Source: Pedobacter roseus
Lineage (GTDB): Bacteria; Bacteroidota; Bacteroidia; Sphingobacteriales; Sphingobacteriaceae
Assembly: GCF_014395225.1 (NCBI RefSeq)
Contig: NZ_CP060723.1
Location: forward strand, 3,410,001 to 3,474,000
DNA: 64,000 nucleotides
Direction of reading: 5' to 3'
The translations under genes and the position numbers were made by a program. The notes under the pieces are model-generated. The model had not been told where the DNA came from. It was given only the letters and a program-made list of their open reading frames with translations, and did no database searches. Shown piece by piece: positions 16,640-26,424 of the stretch; position 1 is the first letter of the stretch; each line of letters opens with the position of its first letter.

Positions 16640-17767
16640 TTATTTCCAGTTTACTTTTTTCTTACCAAATAGGGCTAAAAATCCGTTCAGCATTAAAAAT
16701 ACAAACAAAAGTATATCTAAAATCGGGAACCACCAACGCAAATCGCCATAGTTTAATCGTTTCAGCAATTTTGGATAGATAAAACACCTGATGATAATGC
16801 TTAGTGCCAGTATTCCCAGGGCTACATATTGTGCCTCGCGACTAAAAAACATACATGCGGCAAAAAAGCCATAAAACAAAAACTGAAACACAATCTGAAG
16901 ACTCAAAATAAACTTATGTTTTGATTTATACAGTTTACCTGCTCCGAAATGGCGCTTTTTCTGCCTCAAATAACCCCTCCAGGTTTTATTTGGTTCGCTC
17001 CAAACATGACTATCACGATGTAAACGAATTTCGGTATTGTATTTAGTAGCATGTGCATTTACAAATAAATCATCGTCACCAGATGGGATATGCATGTGCG
17101 CTGCGAAGCCTTTATTTTTAAAAAAAAGTGTTTTTTTGTAAGCCATATTACGTCCAACACCCATATATGGCATTCCTTTTAAGGCGAAAGAAAGGTAATT
17201 TACTGCGGTAAAAAAGGTTTCAAACCTGATCAGTGCATTTAAAAGACTTCTTTTTTTCATATAAGGAGAATAACCCAATACAATTTCAGTATTTTCATCA
17301 GCCGGCTGCTGCATATCCATCAGCCAATGTTCAGATGCAGGCATACAATCGGCGTCGGTAAAAACCAACCAATCGTATTTAGCAGCCTTTATACCCATGG
17401 TTACAGCAAATTTTTTCCCCGCAATAAACTTATCATTATCTAAAATCTTTACAACTTTGAGGTTGTAATATTTCTTCTCCAGTTGTTCTAAAAACTCCTC
17501 TGTACCATCCCAGGAGCGATCATTAACCACAACTACTTCAAATTCAGGGTAGTTTTGACTAAATAATGAAGGAAGATATTGCTCTAGATTTACAATTTCA
17601 TTCCGGGCACATACAATAACACTTATTGGTTTACGTGCCGATACTGGTACCTCTTCAATCCCAACCCTGGCCAGTTTTAAATGAACAAAAAGGACATAAT
17701 AGAGCTGAACCAAAAGGCAAAAAGCCAATATCGAGAGCAGGATAATTTCAAGCGGGGTTAATATCAC
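16640..17767 (-). CDS. Membrane glycosyltransferase family 2
   Basis: A GT2 glycosyltransferase of about 375 residues. One N-terminal transmembrane helix (PLEIILLSILAFCLLVQLYYV) precedes a GT-A domain: VIVCARNE nucleotide-binding strand, VVVVNDRSWDGTEE, and the metal-binding DADCMP. GVGRNMAYKK and a QKKRHFGAG variant of the QxxRW motif follow, then three or four C-terminal helices. It likely makes an envelope glycan or glycolipid. No ATG fits. GTG at 17767 places the first helix at the N-terminus and is chosen; a TTG at 17857 would add 30 residues. It is divergent from tgt and lies upstream of rsmG. Confidence 0.85.
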   Translation of the reverse strand: MILTPLEIILLSILAFCLLVQLYYVLFVHLKLARVGIEEVPVSARKPISVIVCARNEIVNLEQYLPSLFSQNYPEFEVVVVNDRSWDGTEEFLEQLEKKYYNLKVVKILDNDKFIAGKKFAVTMGIKAAKYDWLVFTDADCMPASEHWLMDMQQPADENTEIVLGYSPYMKKRSLLNALIRFETFFTAVNYLSFALKGMPYMGVGRNMAYKKTLFFKNKGFAAHMHIPSGDDDLFVNAHATKYNTEIRLHRDSHVWSEPNKTWRGYLRQKKRHFGAGKLYKSKHKFILSLQIVFQFLFYGFFAACMFFSREAQYVALGILALSIIIRCFIYPKLLKRLNYGDLRWWFPILDILLFVFLMLNGFLALFGKKKVNWK

Positions 17768-17900
17768 GATGGTAAAATAAATAGGCGCAAATTTCTCATT
17801 TTTAATCTGTAAAACACTTTTATGTGGATAAAAAATTAAACAAAATAATGCCCTCAATTTTTGCTATTTTTGGCAGATTTTTGACGAGAAAAAACACATT

Positions 17901-19031
17901 ATGAAATTTAGTTTACAGGCTAACGATCCACTATCAAAAGCCAGGGCCGGGACGGTAACAACAGCCCATGGCGAAATACAAACCCCTATTTTTATGCCTG
18001 TGGGCACTGCCGGAACGGTAAAAGCCGTACATCAGCGCGAACTTAAAGATGATATCGACGCAAAAATCATTCTGGGTAACACTTACCACCTTTATTTAAG
18101 ACCAGGTTTAGAAACCCTGGAACAAGCAGGTGGATTACATAAATTTATTGGCTGGGACCGTCCAATTTTAACAGATAGTGGTGGTTACCAGGTGTATTCT
18201 TTAAGTAAAGTTCGTAAAATTAAGGAAGAAGGCGTTACTTTCCACTCACACATTGATGGCTCAAAACACCTTTTCACACCTGAATATGCAATGGATATCC
18301 AGCGCACCATAGGTGCTGATATCATTATGGCCTTTGATGAATGTACACCTTACCCCTGCGACTATACTTATGCGGCGCAATCGATAAAAATGACGCACCG
18401 TTGGTTAAAACGCTGCTGTGAACGTTTTGATACGACAGAACCTAAATATGGTTTCGACCAAACGTTATTCCCTATTGTTCAGGGTTCGGTGTATAAAGAT
18501 CTGCGTATTAAATCTGCAGAATTTATTGCCAGCATGGGCCGCGAAGGCAATGCCATAGGCGGACTATCGGTTGGTGAGCCCGCAGAAGAGATGTACGCGA
18601 TGACAGAAGTGGTATGCGATATATTACCAGTAGAAAAACCGCGTTATTTAATGGGTGTAGGTACGCCGATCAATATTTTAGAAAACATTGCATTAGGTGT
18701 TGATATGTTTGATTGTGTAATGCCAACAAGAAATGCAAGAAACGGGATGCTTTTTACCAGAAACGGGATTATTAACATCAGAAACAAGAAATGGGAGAAC
18801 GATTTTTCTCCATTGGATGCAGAAAGCGACTTACATGCTGATCAGGTAACCAGTAAAGCATATTTAAGGCATTTGGTGCACAGCAAGGAGATGCTTGGCG
18901 CACAAATTGCTACCTTACATAACCTACATTTCTATCTTTGGCTGGTAAAACAGGCCAGAGAAAAGATTATTGCTGGTGAATTTTACGAGTGGAAAAACAA
19001 AATGGTTAAAATATTAGGCAATAAGCTATAA
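17901..19031 (+). CDS. tgt: Queuine tRNA-ribosyltransferase (TGT)
   Basis: A 376-residue tRNA-guanine transglycosylase that exchanges the wobble guanine of GUN tRNAs for preQ1. Signature segments are NTYHLYLRPG, LTDSGGYQVYSL with the catalytic Asp, FDECTPYP, QGSVYKDLR, GGLSVGEP, and FDCVMPTRNARNG with the nucleophilic Asp. The C-terminal zinc site usually reads CxCxxC before AYLHHL; here the aligned stretch is SDLHAD, with no cysteines, although the later His in ATLHNL is kept. A TATTTTTG -7 box lies at 17865-17872. It heads an operon with the LptF/G-like and EamA genes, spaced by 1 and 2 bp. Confidence 0.95.
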   Translation: MKFSLQANDPLSKARAGTVTTAHGEIQTPIFMPVGTAGTVKAVHQRELKDDIDAKIILGNTYHLYLRPGLETLEQAGGLHKFIGWDRPILTDSGGYQVYSLSKVRKIKEEGVTFHSHIDGSKHLFTPEYAMDIQRTIGADIIMAFDECTPYPCDYTYAAQSIKMTHRWLKRCCERFDTTEPKYGFDQTLFPIVQGSVYKDLRIKSAEFIASMGREGNAIGGLSVGEPAEEMYAMTEVVCDILPVEKPRYLMGVGTPINILENIALGVDMFDCVMPTRNARNGMLFTRNGIINIRNKKWENDFSPLDAESDLHADQVTSKAYLRHLVHSKEMLGAQIATLHNLHFYLWLVKQAREKIIAGEFYEWKNKMVKILGNKL

Positions 19032-19032
19032 A

Positions 19033-20136
19033 ATGAGTCTGTTAAAAGGAAGGATAAAAATCATCGATCAGTACATTATCGGTAAATACCTGGGTACATT
19101 TATATATACCCTGGCCATTTTCGTAATCATTATTGTGGTGTTCGACCTATCTGAAAAGATGGATGATTTTATGAAAAGCGGACTGAGTTTTTGGGGAATC
19201 CTCTCTAAATATTATGCCGGTTCTATTCCTTTTTACGTGAACATGCTTTCGCCACTGATCAATTTCATTGCGGTAATTTTCTTTACGGCGAAGATGGCCG
19301 ATCAAACAGAAATTGTTCCGATTTTAAGTGGAGGCGTAAGTTTTAACCGCTTTTTATTTCCTTACCTGGTATCGGCTACCATCATTTTCTCCGCTAACCT
19401 GGTATCTAATTTATATATCCTTCCTTATACCAATACCCTAAAAAACAGTTTCGAAAATACCTACGTAAAACGTAACGACCCTTCCACAAAGTCGAATATC
19501 CACATGAAACTGGATGACAAAACTTACATCTACATTGATAATTTCGACAACAAAACGAATTCGGGGTACCGCTTTTCTCTTGACAATTTTAACGGTGATA
19601 TTTTGACTAAAAAAATCGTTGCCGAGAATATTAAATGGGATTCGCTTAAGCGTAAATGGCAACTAACTAATTACTCGATCCGTAAGATTGATGGGCTCAA
19701 AGAAACGATGATTTACGGTAACGGGAAACTAAAAGATACTATTCTGGATATGCGTCCGGATGATTTTTCTGCCTACGATAATATAGTACAAAATTTAACC
19801 ACAAAGGAATTAACGGAGAAAATCAGAAAAGAAAAAATCCGTGGAACAGGTGTAATGAACGATCTTCAGTTTGAAAAATATAAACGCTACCTGCACCCAC
19901 TTTCGGCCTTCGTATTAACGCTTATCGGTGTGGCATTGTCATCACGTAAAGTTCGCGGAGGTGTCGGCGTATCATTAGGTATCGGAATCTTTATTAGCTT
20001 CGCTTATATCGTGTTTAATCAGTTTACACAGATGTTCTCTACAAAAGGTGGATTACCTCCGTTTGCAGCTGTTATTATGCCTACGCTCTTCTTTGGGCTG
20101 CTAGGATTTTATCTATTGAGGAAAGCACCAAAATAG
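19033..20136 (+). CDS. LptF/LptG family permease (YjgP/YjgQ)
   Basis: A 367-residue inner-membrane permease of the LptF/LptG family, part of the ABC transporter that extracts lipopolysaccharide from the inner membrane. It starts with the typical IIDQYIIGKYLGTFIYTLAIF helix. Six transmembrane helices are arranged three plus three around a periplasmic beta-jellyroll domain (about residues 125-265). KRYLHPLSAFVLTLIGVALSSRKVRGG marks the second membrane half. Whether it is LptF or LptG cannot be settled here. It follows tgt by one base, so it is surely co-transcribed. Confidence 0.9.
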   Translation: MSLLKGRIKIIDQYIIGKYLGTFIYTLAIFVIIIVVFDLSEKMDDFMKSGLSFWGILSKYYAGSIPFYVNMLSPLINFIAVIFFTAKMADQTEIVPILSGGVSFNRFLFPYLVSATIIFSANLVSNLYILPYTNTLKNSFENTYVKRNDPSTKSNIHMKLDDKTYIYIDNFDNKTNSGYRFSLDNFNGDILTKKIVAENIKWDSLKRKWQLTNYSIRKIDGLKETMIYGNGKLKDTILDMRPDDFSAYDNIVQNLTTKELTEKIRKEKIRGTGVMNDLQFEKYKRYLHPLSAFVLTLIGVALSSRKVRGGVGVSLGIGIFISFAYIVFNQFTQMFSTKGGLPPFAAVIMPTLFFGLLGFYLLRKAPK

Positions 20137-20138
20137 CA

Positions 20139-21017
20139 ATGGAAGCTACCAAAAAGAATCTGCTCATTCTTCATCTTACGGTATTTGTTTGGGGCTTTAC
20201 AGGCGTGCTTGGAAAAGTAATTTCGATCGATGCCGTGCCCATGGTTTGGTACCGGGTATTGATTGCATCTACAACTCTTTTCGCCTGGTTCCTCATCACT
20301 AAAAAGAATATTAAGGTTACGAAAAAACAGTTTTTGCAATTCTTTTTAACAGGCGGAATTGTCGCCATCCATTGGATATTTTTCTTTCATGCCATCAAAG
20401 TCTCTACCGTTTCGGTTACCTTGGTATGCCTTTCTTCTTTCACTTTATTCACTGCGATTTTAGAGCCGTTGATTAAAAAACAGCCTATACAAATGGGCGA
20501 TATCCTGATCGGTTTATTGATTATTTTAGGCATCTATATGATCTTTAAATTCGAAGGTCAATATACTTTGGGGATAATTTTCGGATTGCTGGCAGCAGTG
20601 GCATCAAGTCTTTTCTCTACCATCAATTCAACGTTAGTGCAAAAAAGTGAGCCTTCGATTATTGGTTTTTACGAGCTGGTGGGTGCGCTTTTCTGGATCA
20701 CCATATACCGCTTATATGATGGAACTTTGCTACACACACACTTTAATCTGAGTGCAAAAAACTGGTTCTATTTGGCGCTTCTGGGCACGCTTTGTACATC
20801 GGTTGCTTATGTTGCAGGCGTTGCTGTTATGCGAACGTTATCTGCTTTCAGGGTAGCTTTAATTACAAACCTGGAACCTGTTTACGGCATTGTATTGGCC
20901 TTCATTTTTTTTCAGAATAAAGAACAGATGACAGGTGGTTTTTATATCGGAGCAACGATTATTTTAGGCTCGATATTCTTATATCCGATCTACAAAAAGA
21001 GAAAGAATAAGCTGTAG
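20139..21017 (+). CDS. EamA/DMT family transporter
   Basis: A 292-residue inner-membrane protein with ten predicted transmembrane helices in two EamA repeats (about residues 7-135 and 148-285). HLTVFVWGFTGVLGK opens the first repeat, and LEPVYGIVLAFIFFQNKEQM is the conserved signature near the end of the second. Family members export amino acids, nucleosides or other metabolites. The substrate cannot be told. It is the last gene of the tgt operon, 2 bp after the permease. Confidence 0.88.
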   Translation: MEATKKNLLILHLTVFVWGFTGVLGKVISIDAVPMVWYRVLIASTTLFAWFLITKKNIKVTKKQFLQFFLTGGIVAIHWIFFFHAIKVSTVSVTLVCLSSFTLFTAILEPLIKKQPIQMGDILIGLLIILGIYMIFKFEGQYTLGIIFGLLAAVASSLFSTINSTLVQKSEPSIIGFYELVGALFWITIYRLYDGTLLHTHFNLSAKNWFYLALLGTLCTSVAYVAGVAVMRTLSAFRVALITNLEPVYGIVLAFIFFQNKEQMTGGFYIGATIILGSIFLYPIYKKRKNKL

Positions 21018-21061
21018 AATCCAATTAGTAACTACACAACAATAATACTACAACTTCCATC

Positions 21062-21440
21062 AAAACGGGGCCTCATCTCGGCCGGAACAACGGTGAAGTG
21101 GAGAAACCCATCCAGGCTAATTTTGCTTCATCAAGCATTCAGAAACTCAACGAATCTGTACCCTTTACCACCAACAGCCATTATAAAAATGGGGCGTCAT
21201 ATCGACCGGATCAACGCGAAGTGAAGAGATCTCTTTAGACTAATTTTGCTTCATCAAACATTTACAAATTCAAAGAATCTGTAATACACTATCACTAACA
21301 ACCTGGTAAAAACGGAGCGTCACCTCGAGCGTAGCGTAGCGAAATGAAGCGATCTATCCAGGCAGATTTTTCTTCGCAGAGCCTTCGGGTTCCCGACTAC
21401 GTTACACCCGATAGCTATCGGGTCCGCTCGAAATGACGAC
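21062..21440. repeat. Three degenerate 123-bp tandem copies ending in a palindromic element
   Basis: Three related blocks begin near 21062, 21186 and 21309 (period 123-124 bp). Each carries AAAAnnGGngC(G/C)TCA.nTCG followed by a GAAGTG-type stretch and, in the first two, CTAATTTTGCTTCATCAA. The third is the best preserved. It forms, at 21318-21440, a palindromic element bounded by CGTCACCTCGAGCG and CGCTCGAAATGACG and containing CCCGATAGCTATCGGG (21407-21422). The same family recurs at 30909-30998 and 42217-42317. Confidence 0.65.
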
Positions 21441-23176
21441 AACTCTAATTAAACAAAGTAAAAAACATCAATACAAGCCCATATAGATTGATTATTTTTT
21501 CATTAATCCATCAAACGCAGATTGGGATTTATTTTAAAAAAAATGAGGCTAAATGAGGCAAAAGAGAAGCACCTTGTAATGATAAACAAGTGCCTTAAGC
21601 CAAACCGGTAACAACACTTTATTAATGGATAAAAAATCAAAATAAAACTACATCCCAACACCTGTAAAAACAGCAGAATTTAAAAACCTAAAAACAACAT
21701 CAAAACCAACAGATAAATGGAATAAAATCATAACAAAAATCCATGTGATTAATCAACAAAAACAACAAATACTTTAAATAAAAATCAAATCAAAAAAAAC
21801 ACTATTTAAGAATAAAAAAAGCTCAGAATAAGGTTTATAAAACAGCATAAAAAATATTTACAAAAAGTAGATAAAACGTACCACATGAAGCATGTAAAAA
21901 AACCAAATAATTAAGGTTAAATTTTTACAAAAATGCTTTAAAAATTACTAGCTATACCAATATAAAATCGGAATATAAACCAGCTAAAATCCAGTTTACA
22001 TTTTCAGATAAAAAGAGATTACTATCATAGTAGCATGAAAACCAGATAACCATAATTAACACAAACTGGCGAATGTTAATACCTTCAATCAGCTTATCAG
22101 CAACTTATATAACTACCCATTTTCAACTGAAAAATTTAGATTTTGCAGACATGATAATTATAAAAAAAGTCGAAAAACCAAGCTAATTATTTACTCAAGT
22201 TTAGGCTAAATAGCTTAAAAAGCAGTAAAATTTGACCAATTCGCTTGTTTAAAAAAACAATAGCAAAACGAATTAAAAACCGCCTTTAAACGACAATAGA
22301 AGCTATTTTTAGCTTAAAAACAAATTCTTCAAAAAAAGATTTCCAAAAGCTGTTTACCCGAGAATATCGCAAGGAAATCGCATTATCCAGTCAAAAAACT
22401 GGAGATTTAAGCCCTAAAAACATTAAAAAAACATACAAATCTCACCACCTGAAGTAAATTCAGAAGTGAATTTTAATGCTAAAACCTTGGTTTAAATCAT
22501 AAAAAACTGAGTTTTTAAACGCTAAATGATAACATCAGAAACCATCTGGATTTGGAAATCACAAATTTTGAAAGTTAAATCCAGGCCTCATGATGAAAAA
22601 ACCAGCCTGAATTAAGCGATTAAAAGTAAAGACAATTTGTCATAAAAATATCATCACCTCAATAAAACAGAATTTTAAATCTGCATCAATTTAGAAATTC
22701 GGCAGTATAAATTTACAGCGTTAAGGGCTTTAAAAATCAAATTTCAAACTGTTAAAAAATCCATTTTACAGCATAAGTTTTTCACTATGCAATTAAATAT
22801 TCCGGATAATCCCCAACTCCTATAATTCATAAGGAAGAACGCTTAAATCCGCTAGCCTCAGGCTCAACTTCAAGGACTGAGACCTCATTCAAAAATTCAT
22901 GTTAGAATTTAAAAAGCCGCAAAAATTTTCAGGGAAAATCGATTAATAAGTGTAAATTAAATCAATAAAGCTGAGTCAATAAAAAATATAACAAAGTGCT
23001 TAAACCAGACGTAAAATCAGGTTAAAAATTATAATAAAACAAACAATTAATGAATTTACATAAATTACATTAATATTTAAAAATCAGTTATTTAAGTTAT
23101 TTAATATAAATTAAAAATTCACTTTTTAGAATACCTACAAAATTTAAAAAACTAAATATTTTAGCAAAGATTTTAG
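21441..23176. other. 1.7-kb A-rich region with no recognisable gene
   Basis: No open frame of 60 codons exists on either strand. The plus strand is strongly A-rich: in two lines counted by hand (21661-21780) A is over half and T only about a fifth, and the excess persists, more weakly, to 22740. Runs of 4-8 A are everywhere, and no long inverted or tandem repeats were found. It could be a very long leader of the gene at 23177, a large non-coding RNA, or a gene decayed past recognition. I see nothing that decides between these. Confidence 0.5.
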
Positions 23177-25981
23177 ATGAATTTAAAACAAGCAAACAAA
23201 AAACTAATTATCAAGTACTTAAGTGCGATTACCTTAAGTTTTGTTTCACCATCGGTTTTTGGGCAAATTTTCAGCACTGCACAAAACCCACTTAGTGTAA
23301 AATGGAACTACATTTCATCAGGAGGCTTTAAAATCATCTATCCTGTAGAACTGGAGAAAGAAGCCCAAAGAATGGCCAATACCCTACCCTTCATCTACAC
23401 CAAAATTGGGTTGGGTTTAAGGCAACAAAAAACTTCCATCCCACTCCTCTTACAGAACCGCGGAACGGTAGCAAACGGCTTTGTTCAGCTAGGGCCGAAG
23501 AAGTCGGAATTCTATGCCACACCACCCCAATTTTTCGACAGTCAGGATTGGCTGAATAACCTCGCTGTACATGAGCTCAGGCACATCGCACAGTTTGACA
23601 AATTGACAGGAACACAGGCTCACCCTTTTCCGGAGCTGGTTTACTTTGCCTACTTTGGGGCAGGTATACCTACATGGTTTTTCGAAGGTGATGCGGTGGT
23701 TAACGAAACGGCGCTAACCTATTCGGGCAGGGGTCGGCAGCCGAATTGGATTATGCCTTACCGGGCCTCAATTCTGGAAGGCAAAAAATTCACCTACAGC
23801 AAAGCCTATTTTGGCTCGAACAAAGATGTAACACCAGGCTACTACCAAACCGGATATTTGATGGTGGCAGACATGAAGGAAAAATATGGTCAGTTCATTT
23901 CCGACAGTTTACTTGGCGACATCAGAAAAAGACCAGTGAGACCTTACCCCTTTTCGAAAAGTTTAAAAAAATACACCGGAGAAAATACGCGACAATATTT
24001 TCTAGCCACCCAAAATAAGCTTGCCGAAAAATGGAAAATACAGGAAGAAAAATCTGCTTCAGAAAACTATGAAAGTTTAAATAAAAAAACCTCATTGGCC
24101 ACGAATTATTTCTTACCAGTCAGAATCAATCAAAACCAGATTTTAGCACTCAAAGAAAGCAAGACTGATGCCCGTTATTTTGTGATCATTAACGAAGATA
24201 AATCGGAGCAAAAATTATTCGGAATCGGCTATCAGGAACAGCCCTGGTTCAGCTTAAAAAACGACCTGCTGGTTTGGGATGAAATCCGTTACGATCCGAG
24301 GTACAAACAGAGAAGTTACAGCGTAATTTGCTCTTACAATTTAAAGACAAAAAAATTCAATAAACTAAGCAGCAAAAGCAGGCTCTTCTCCCCTAGTCTT
24401 TCTGAGGATGGAAAGAAAATTATTGCAGCCAAAGTTGAACTCAACAACCAGTTCAACCTGGTAGAGATCGATGCTGCTTCAGGGAAAATTTTAAAGGCCT
24501 ATCCAAATCCGGAAAATGAAATCCTGCAAACACCAGCCTTCGATAAAACCGGAAACAAAATTGCTTATATCGGTGTAACGGAAAAAGGAAAAAGTTTATG
24601 GTTGATTGACGGAGAAAAAAAATCAGCATTGATTTCAAACAGCAGACAACAACTCAGTCGCCCGGTTTTTATTAATGATAAAATTATTTTCAATGCACAC
24701 TTTAATGGCATCGATAATATTTACGGGATTGATCCTGCTTCAAAAAAAATCACCGCACTCAGCGCATCTAAGTACGGCGCCTTTAATCCTACCGAAACCA
24801 GTGATGGAAAAATCATTTTTAGTGATTATAAAATCAACGGTTACGAAATTGCCGAAACCAACATCACCGAAAAACCTGTTGGAGAAAATAACTTTGTTGA
24901 TTTTTCGGCCGCAGCAGAAAAGCAGGAAAACGTTGGGAATGTTTTCGACAAAATACCGGATAGCACTTACCAATCTAAACGTTACCATCAGGCTTTAAAT
25001 CTTTTCAGCATCCACAGCATTATTCCGGTAATTGATAATGAATATGTTTTTGGTCTGGAGTTGCAATCAAACAACCTGCTTAACACGATGGACTTTTACT
25101 CGGGTGCAAAATACCACCGCGATTTAAAGCGTTTCGAGTACACCGCAGACATCAGCTATAAGGCGCTCTATCCCGTATTTAGTGTGTTGTACCGCAACCG
25201 TCCGAAAAGAACGTTCTACAGGGCTAAAAATGTGATACAGCAAGGCGACTGGCGGGAGAACTATATCAAGCTTAATGCATCGCTTCCGTTATCGTTTAAT
25301 ACCCGCAATGAGAACTATGCTTTTACGCTAAATGCGGCAACGAGTTTTACGCAAAGGTACATGCCCGAAAACATGCCAACCAATTTTATCCGCGAACTCA
25401 AATTCCCGATGGAGTATAATTTCACTTTCAACCACAGTGTGCGTACAACCGAAAGAGACATTGCACCAAAGTGGGCGCAGGTGTTCAGGGTAAGTTACGA
25501 TCACCAGCCATTCGACAAAAATTTAGGAGGAGAAATTTTGGCGCTCGAAAGTTTTCTTTACTTTCCAGGGCTTGCTAAAAATCATTCCTTTCTGGCAAGC
25601 TTTAATTACCAAAAAGCAAGCGGGGTAAACCAGTATGCAACAGAGATTGCAACCGTGTATGGGTACAACAACATCTTAGCAAAAAGCAAACTGCAGAATA
25701 GCTTACTTTTTAACTACCGCTTTCCATTTGCCTTTCCCGATTGGGAGTTGGGTCCGCTGGCTTATGTAAGAAATTTTAGGGCAGGCTTATTTTGCCACTA
25801 TGAGAACATTGGCAAGGGCACAACCTTTAACGATCCAAAAACTTATGGCGTAGAATTGAACACGAGCGTAAACCTTTTGCGCTATCAACCTGTTGTAGAT
25901 TTAGGGGCGAGATTGGTTTTTGTCAACCAGATTTACAATCAAAATCCGATATTAGAGTTTTCATTTAATTATAGCTTTTAA
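23177..25981 (+). CDS. Putative outer-membrane metalloprotease with TolB-like propeller and beta-barrel
   Basis: A 934-residue exported protein with a signal peptide (to about residue 29, SVFGQ). An N-terminal domain carries a gluzincin-like HELRH (about 137-141) with a downstream Glu in FEGDAVVNETAL, suggesting a zinc protease. Next come TolB/WD40-like blades (about 300-560, such as SPSLSEDGKKIIAAKV, TPAFDKTGNKIAYIG and NPTETSDGKIIFSD). The last 330 residues look like outer-membrane barrel strands ending in a terminal aromatic (EFSFNYSF). The barrel suggests outer-membrane anchoring; the substrate is unknown. It follows the A-rich gap and precedes a LapA-like gene by 4 bp. Confidence 0.75.
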   Translation: MNLKQANKKLIIKYLSAITLSFVSPSVFGQIFSTAQNPLSVKWNYISSGGFKIIYPVELEKEAQRMANTLPFIYTKIGLGLRQQKTSIPLLLQNRGTVANGFVQLGPKKSEFYATPPQFFDSQDWLNNLAVHELRHIAQFDKLTGTQAHPFPELVYFAYFGAGIPTWFFEGDAVVNETALTYSGRGRQPNWIMPYRASILEGKKFTYSKAYFGSNKDVTPGYYQTGYLMVADMKEKYGQFISDSLLGDIRKRPVRPYPFSKSLKKYTGENTRQYFLATQNKLAEKWKIQEEKSASENYESLNKKTSLATNYFLPVRINQNQILALKESKTDARYFVIINEDKSEQKLFGIGYQEQPWFSLKNDLLVWDEIRYDPRYKQRSYSVICSYNLKTKKFNKLSSKSRLFSPSLSEDGKKIIAAKVELNNQFNLVEIDAASGKILKAYPNPENEILQTPAFDKTGNKIAYIGVTEKGKSLWLIDGEKKSALISNSRQQLSRPVFINDKIIFNAHFNGIDNIYGIDPASKKITALSASKYGAFNPTETSDGKIIFSDYKINGYEIAETNITEKPVGENNFVDFSAAAEKQENVGNVFDKIPDSTYQSKRYHQALNLFSIHSIIPVIDNEYVFGLELQSNNLLNTMDFYSGAKYHRDLKRFEYTADISYKALYPVFSVLYRNRPKRTFYRAKNVIQQGDWRENYIKLNASLPLSFNTRNENYAFTLNAATSFTQRYMPENMPTNFIRELKFPMEYNFTFNHSVRTTERDIAPKWAQVFRVSYDHQPFDKNLGGEILALESFLYFPGLAKNHSFLASFNYQKASGVNQYATEIATVYGYNNILAKSKLQNSLLFNYRFPFAFPDWELGPLAYVRNFRAGLFCHYENIGKGTTFNDPKTYGVELNTSVNLLRYQPVVDLGARLVFVNQIYNQNPILEFSFNYSF

Positions 25982-25985
25982 AACC

Positions 25986-26270
25986 ATGAGCGCAAAAACA
26001 ATTTCGATTATTATTTTGACCGCATTGCTGACAGCCTTTTTATTTCTAAATAGTGATGAGGTGCCATTTAACTTTATAGTTGCAAACGACGTTCAGGTGT
26101 CCAAGCTGATAGTTATTGGTGTTTGTATCATCGTAGGTTTTATCATCGGCTTCGTGGTAGGCCGTCCGAGGAAAACAGTAAGCAGTTACGATGATGAGAT
26201 CGAAAGGAATCAACCAACGACAGAAAAGAAAAATACTTTAAGCGACGAGGATCGAGAGTACATTAGCTAA
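25986..26270 (+). CDS. LapA domain-containing protein (DUF1049)
   Basis: A 94-residue inner-membrane protein with two transmembrane helices (about residues 5-22 and 40-62) and a short charged cytoplasmic tail. The pattern FLFLNSDEVPFNFIV between the helices and GFIIGFVVGRPRK after the second is that of the LapA/DUF1049 family, which in enterobacteria helps regulate lipopolysaccharide assembly. It starts 4 bp after the stop of the 934-residue protein and is likely co-transcribed with it. Confidence 0.8.
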   Translation: MSAKTISIIILTALLTAFLFLNSDEVPFNFIVANDVQVSKLIVIGVCIIVGFIIGFVVGRPRKTVSSYDDEIERNQPTTEKKNTLSDEDREYIS

Positions 26271-26309
26271 AGCCAGGATTAGTAGGATTATTGGATTTTA
26301 GGATCCTGG
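26271..26309. repeat. Left flanking repeat of the GxxExxY cassette
   Basis: This stretch begins AGCCAGGATTAGTAGGATTA and ends GGATTTTAGGATCCTGG. An inverted copy lies at 26868-26906 and a weaker direct copy at 26807-26840, both on the far side of the GxxExxY gene. Confidence 0.6.
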
Positions 26310-26424
26310 TGCTTCAGCGCTTCCGGATTATGATGTTTCATTATTATTGGATTTCAAAATTTTATAGTTTAACTTAGTTATAAATAACATCCCTATTTCT
26401 TATAGTAAATTTTAATTTATTAAT

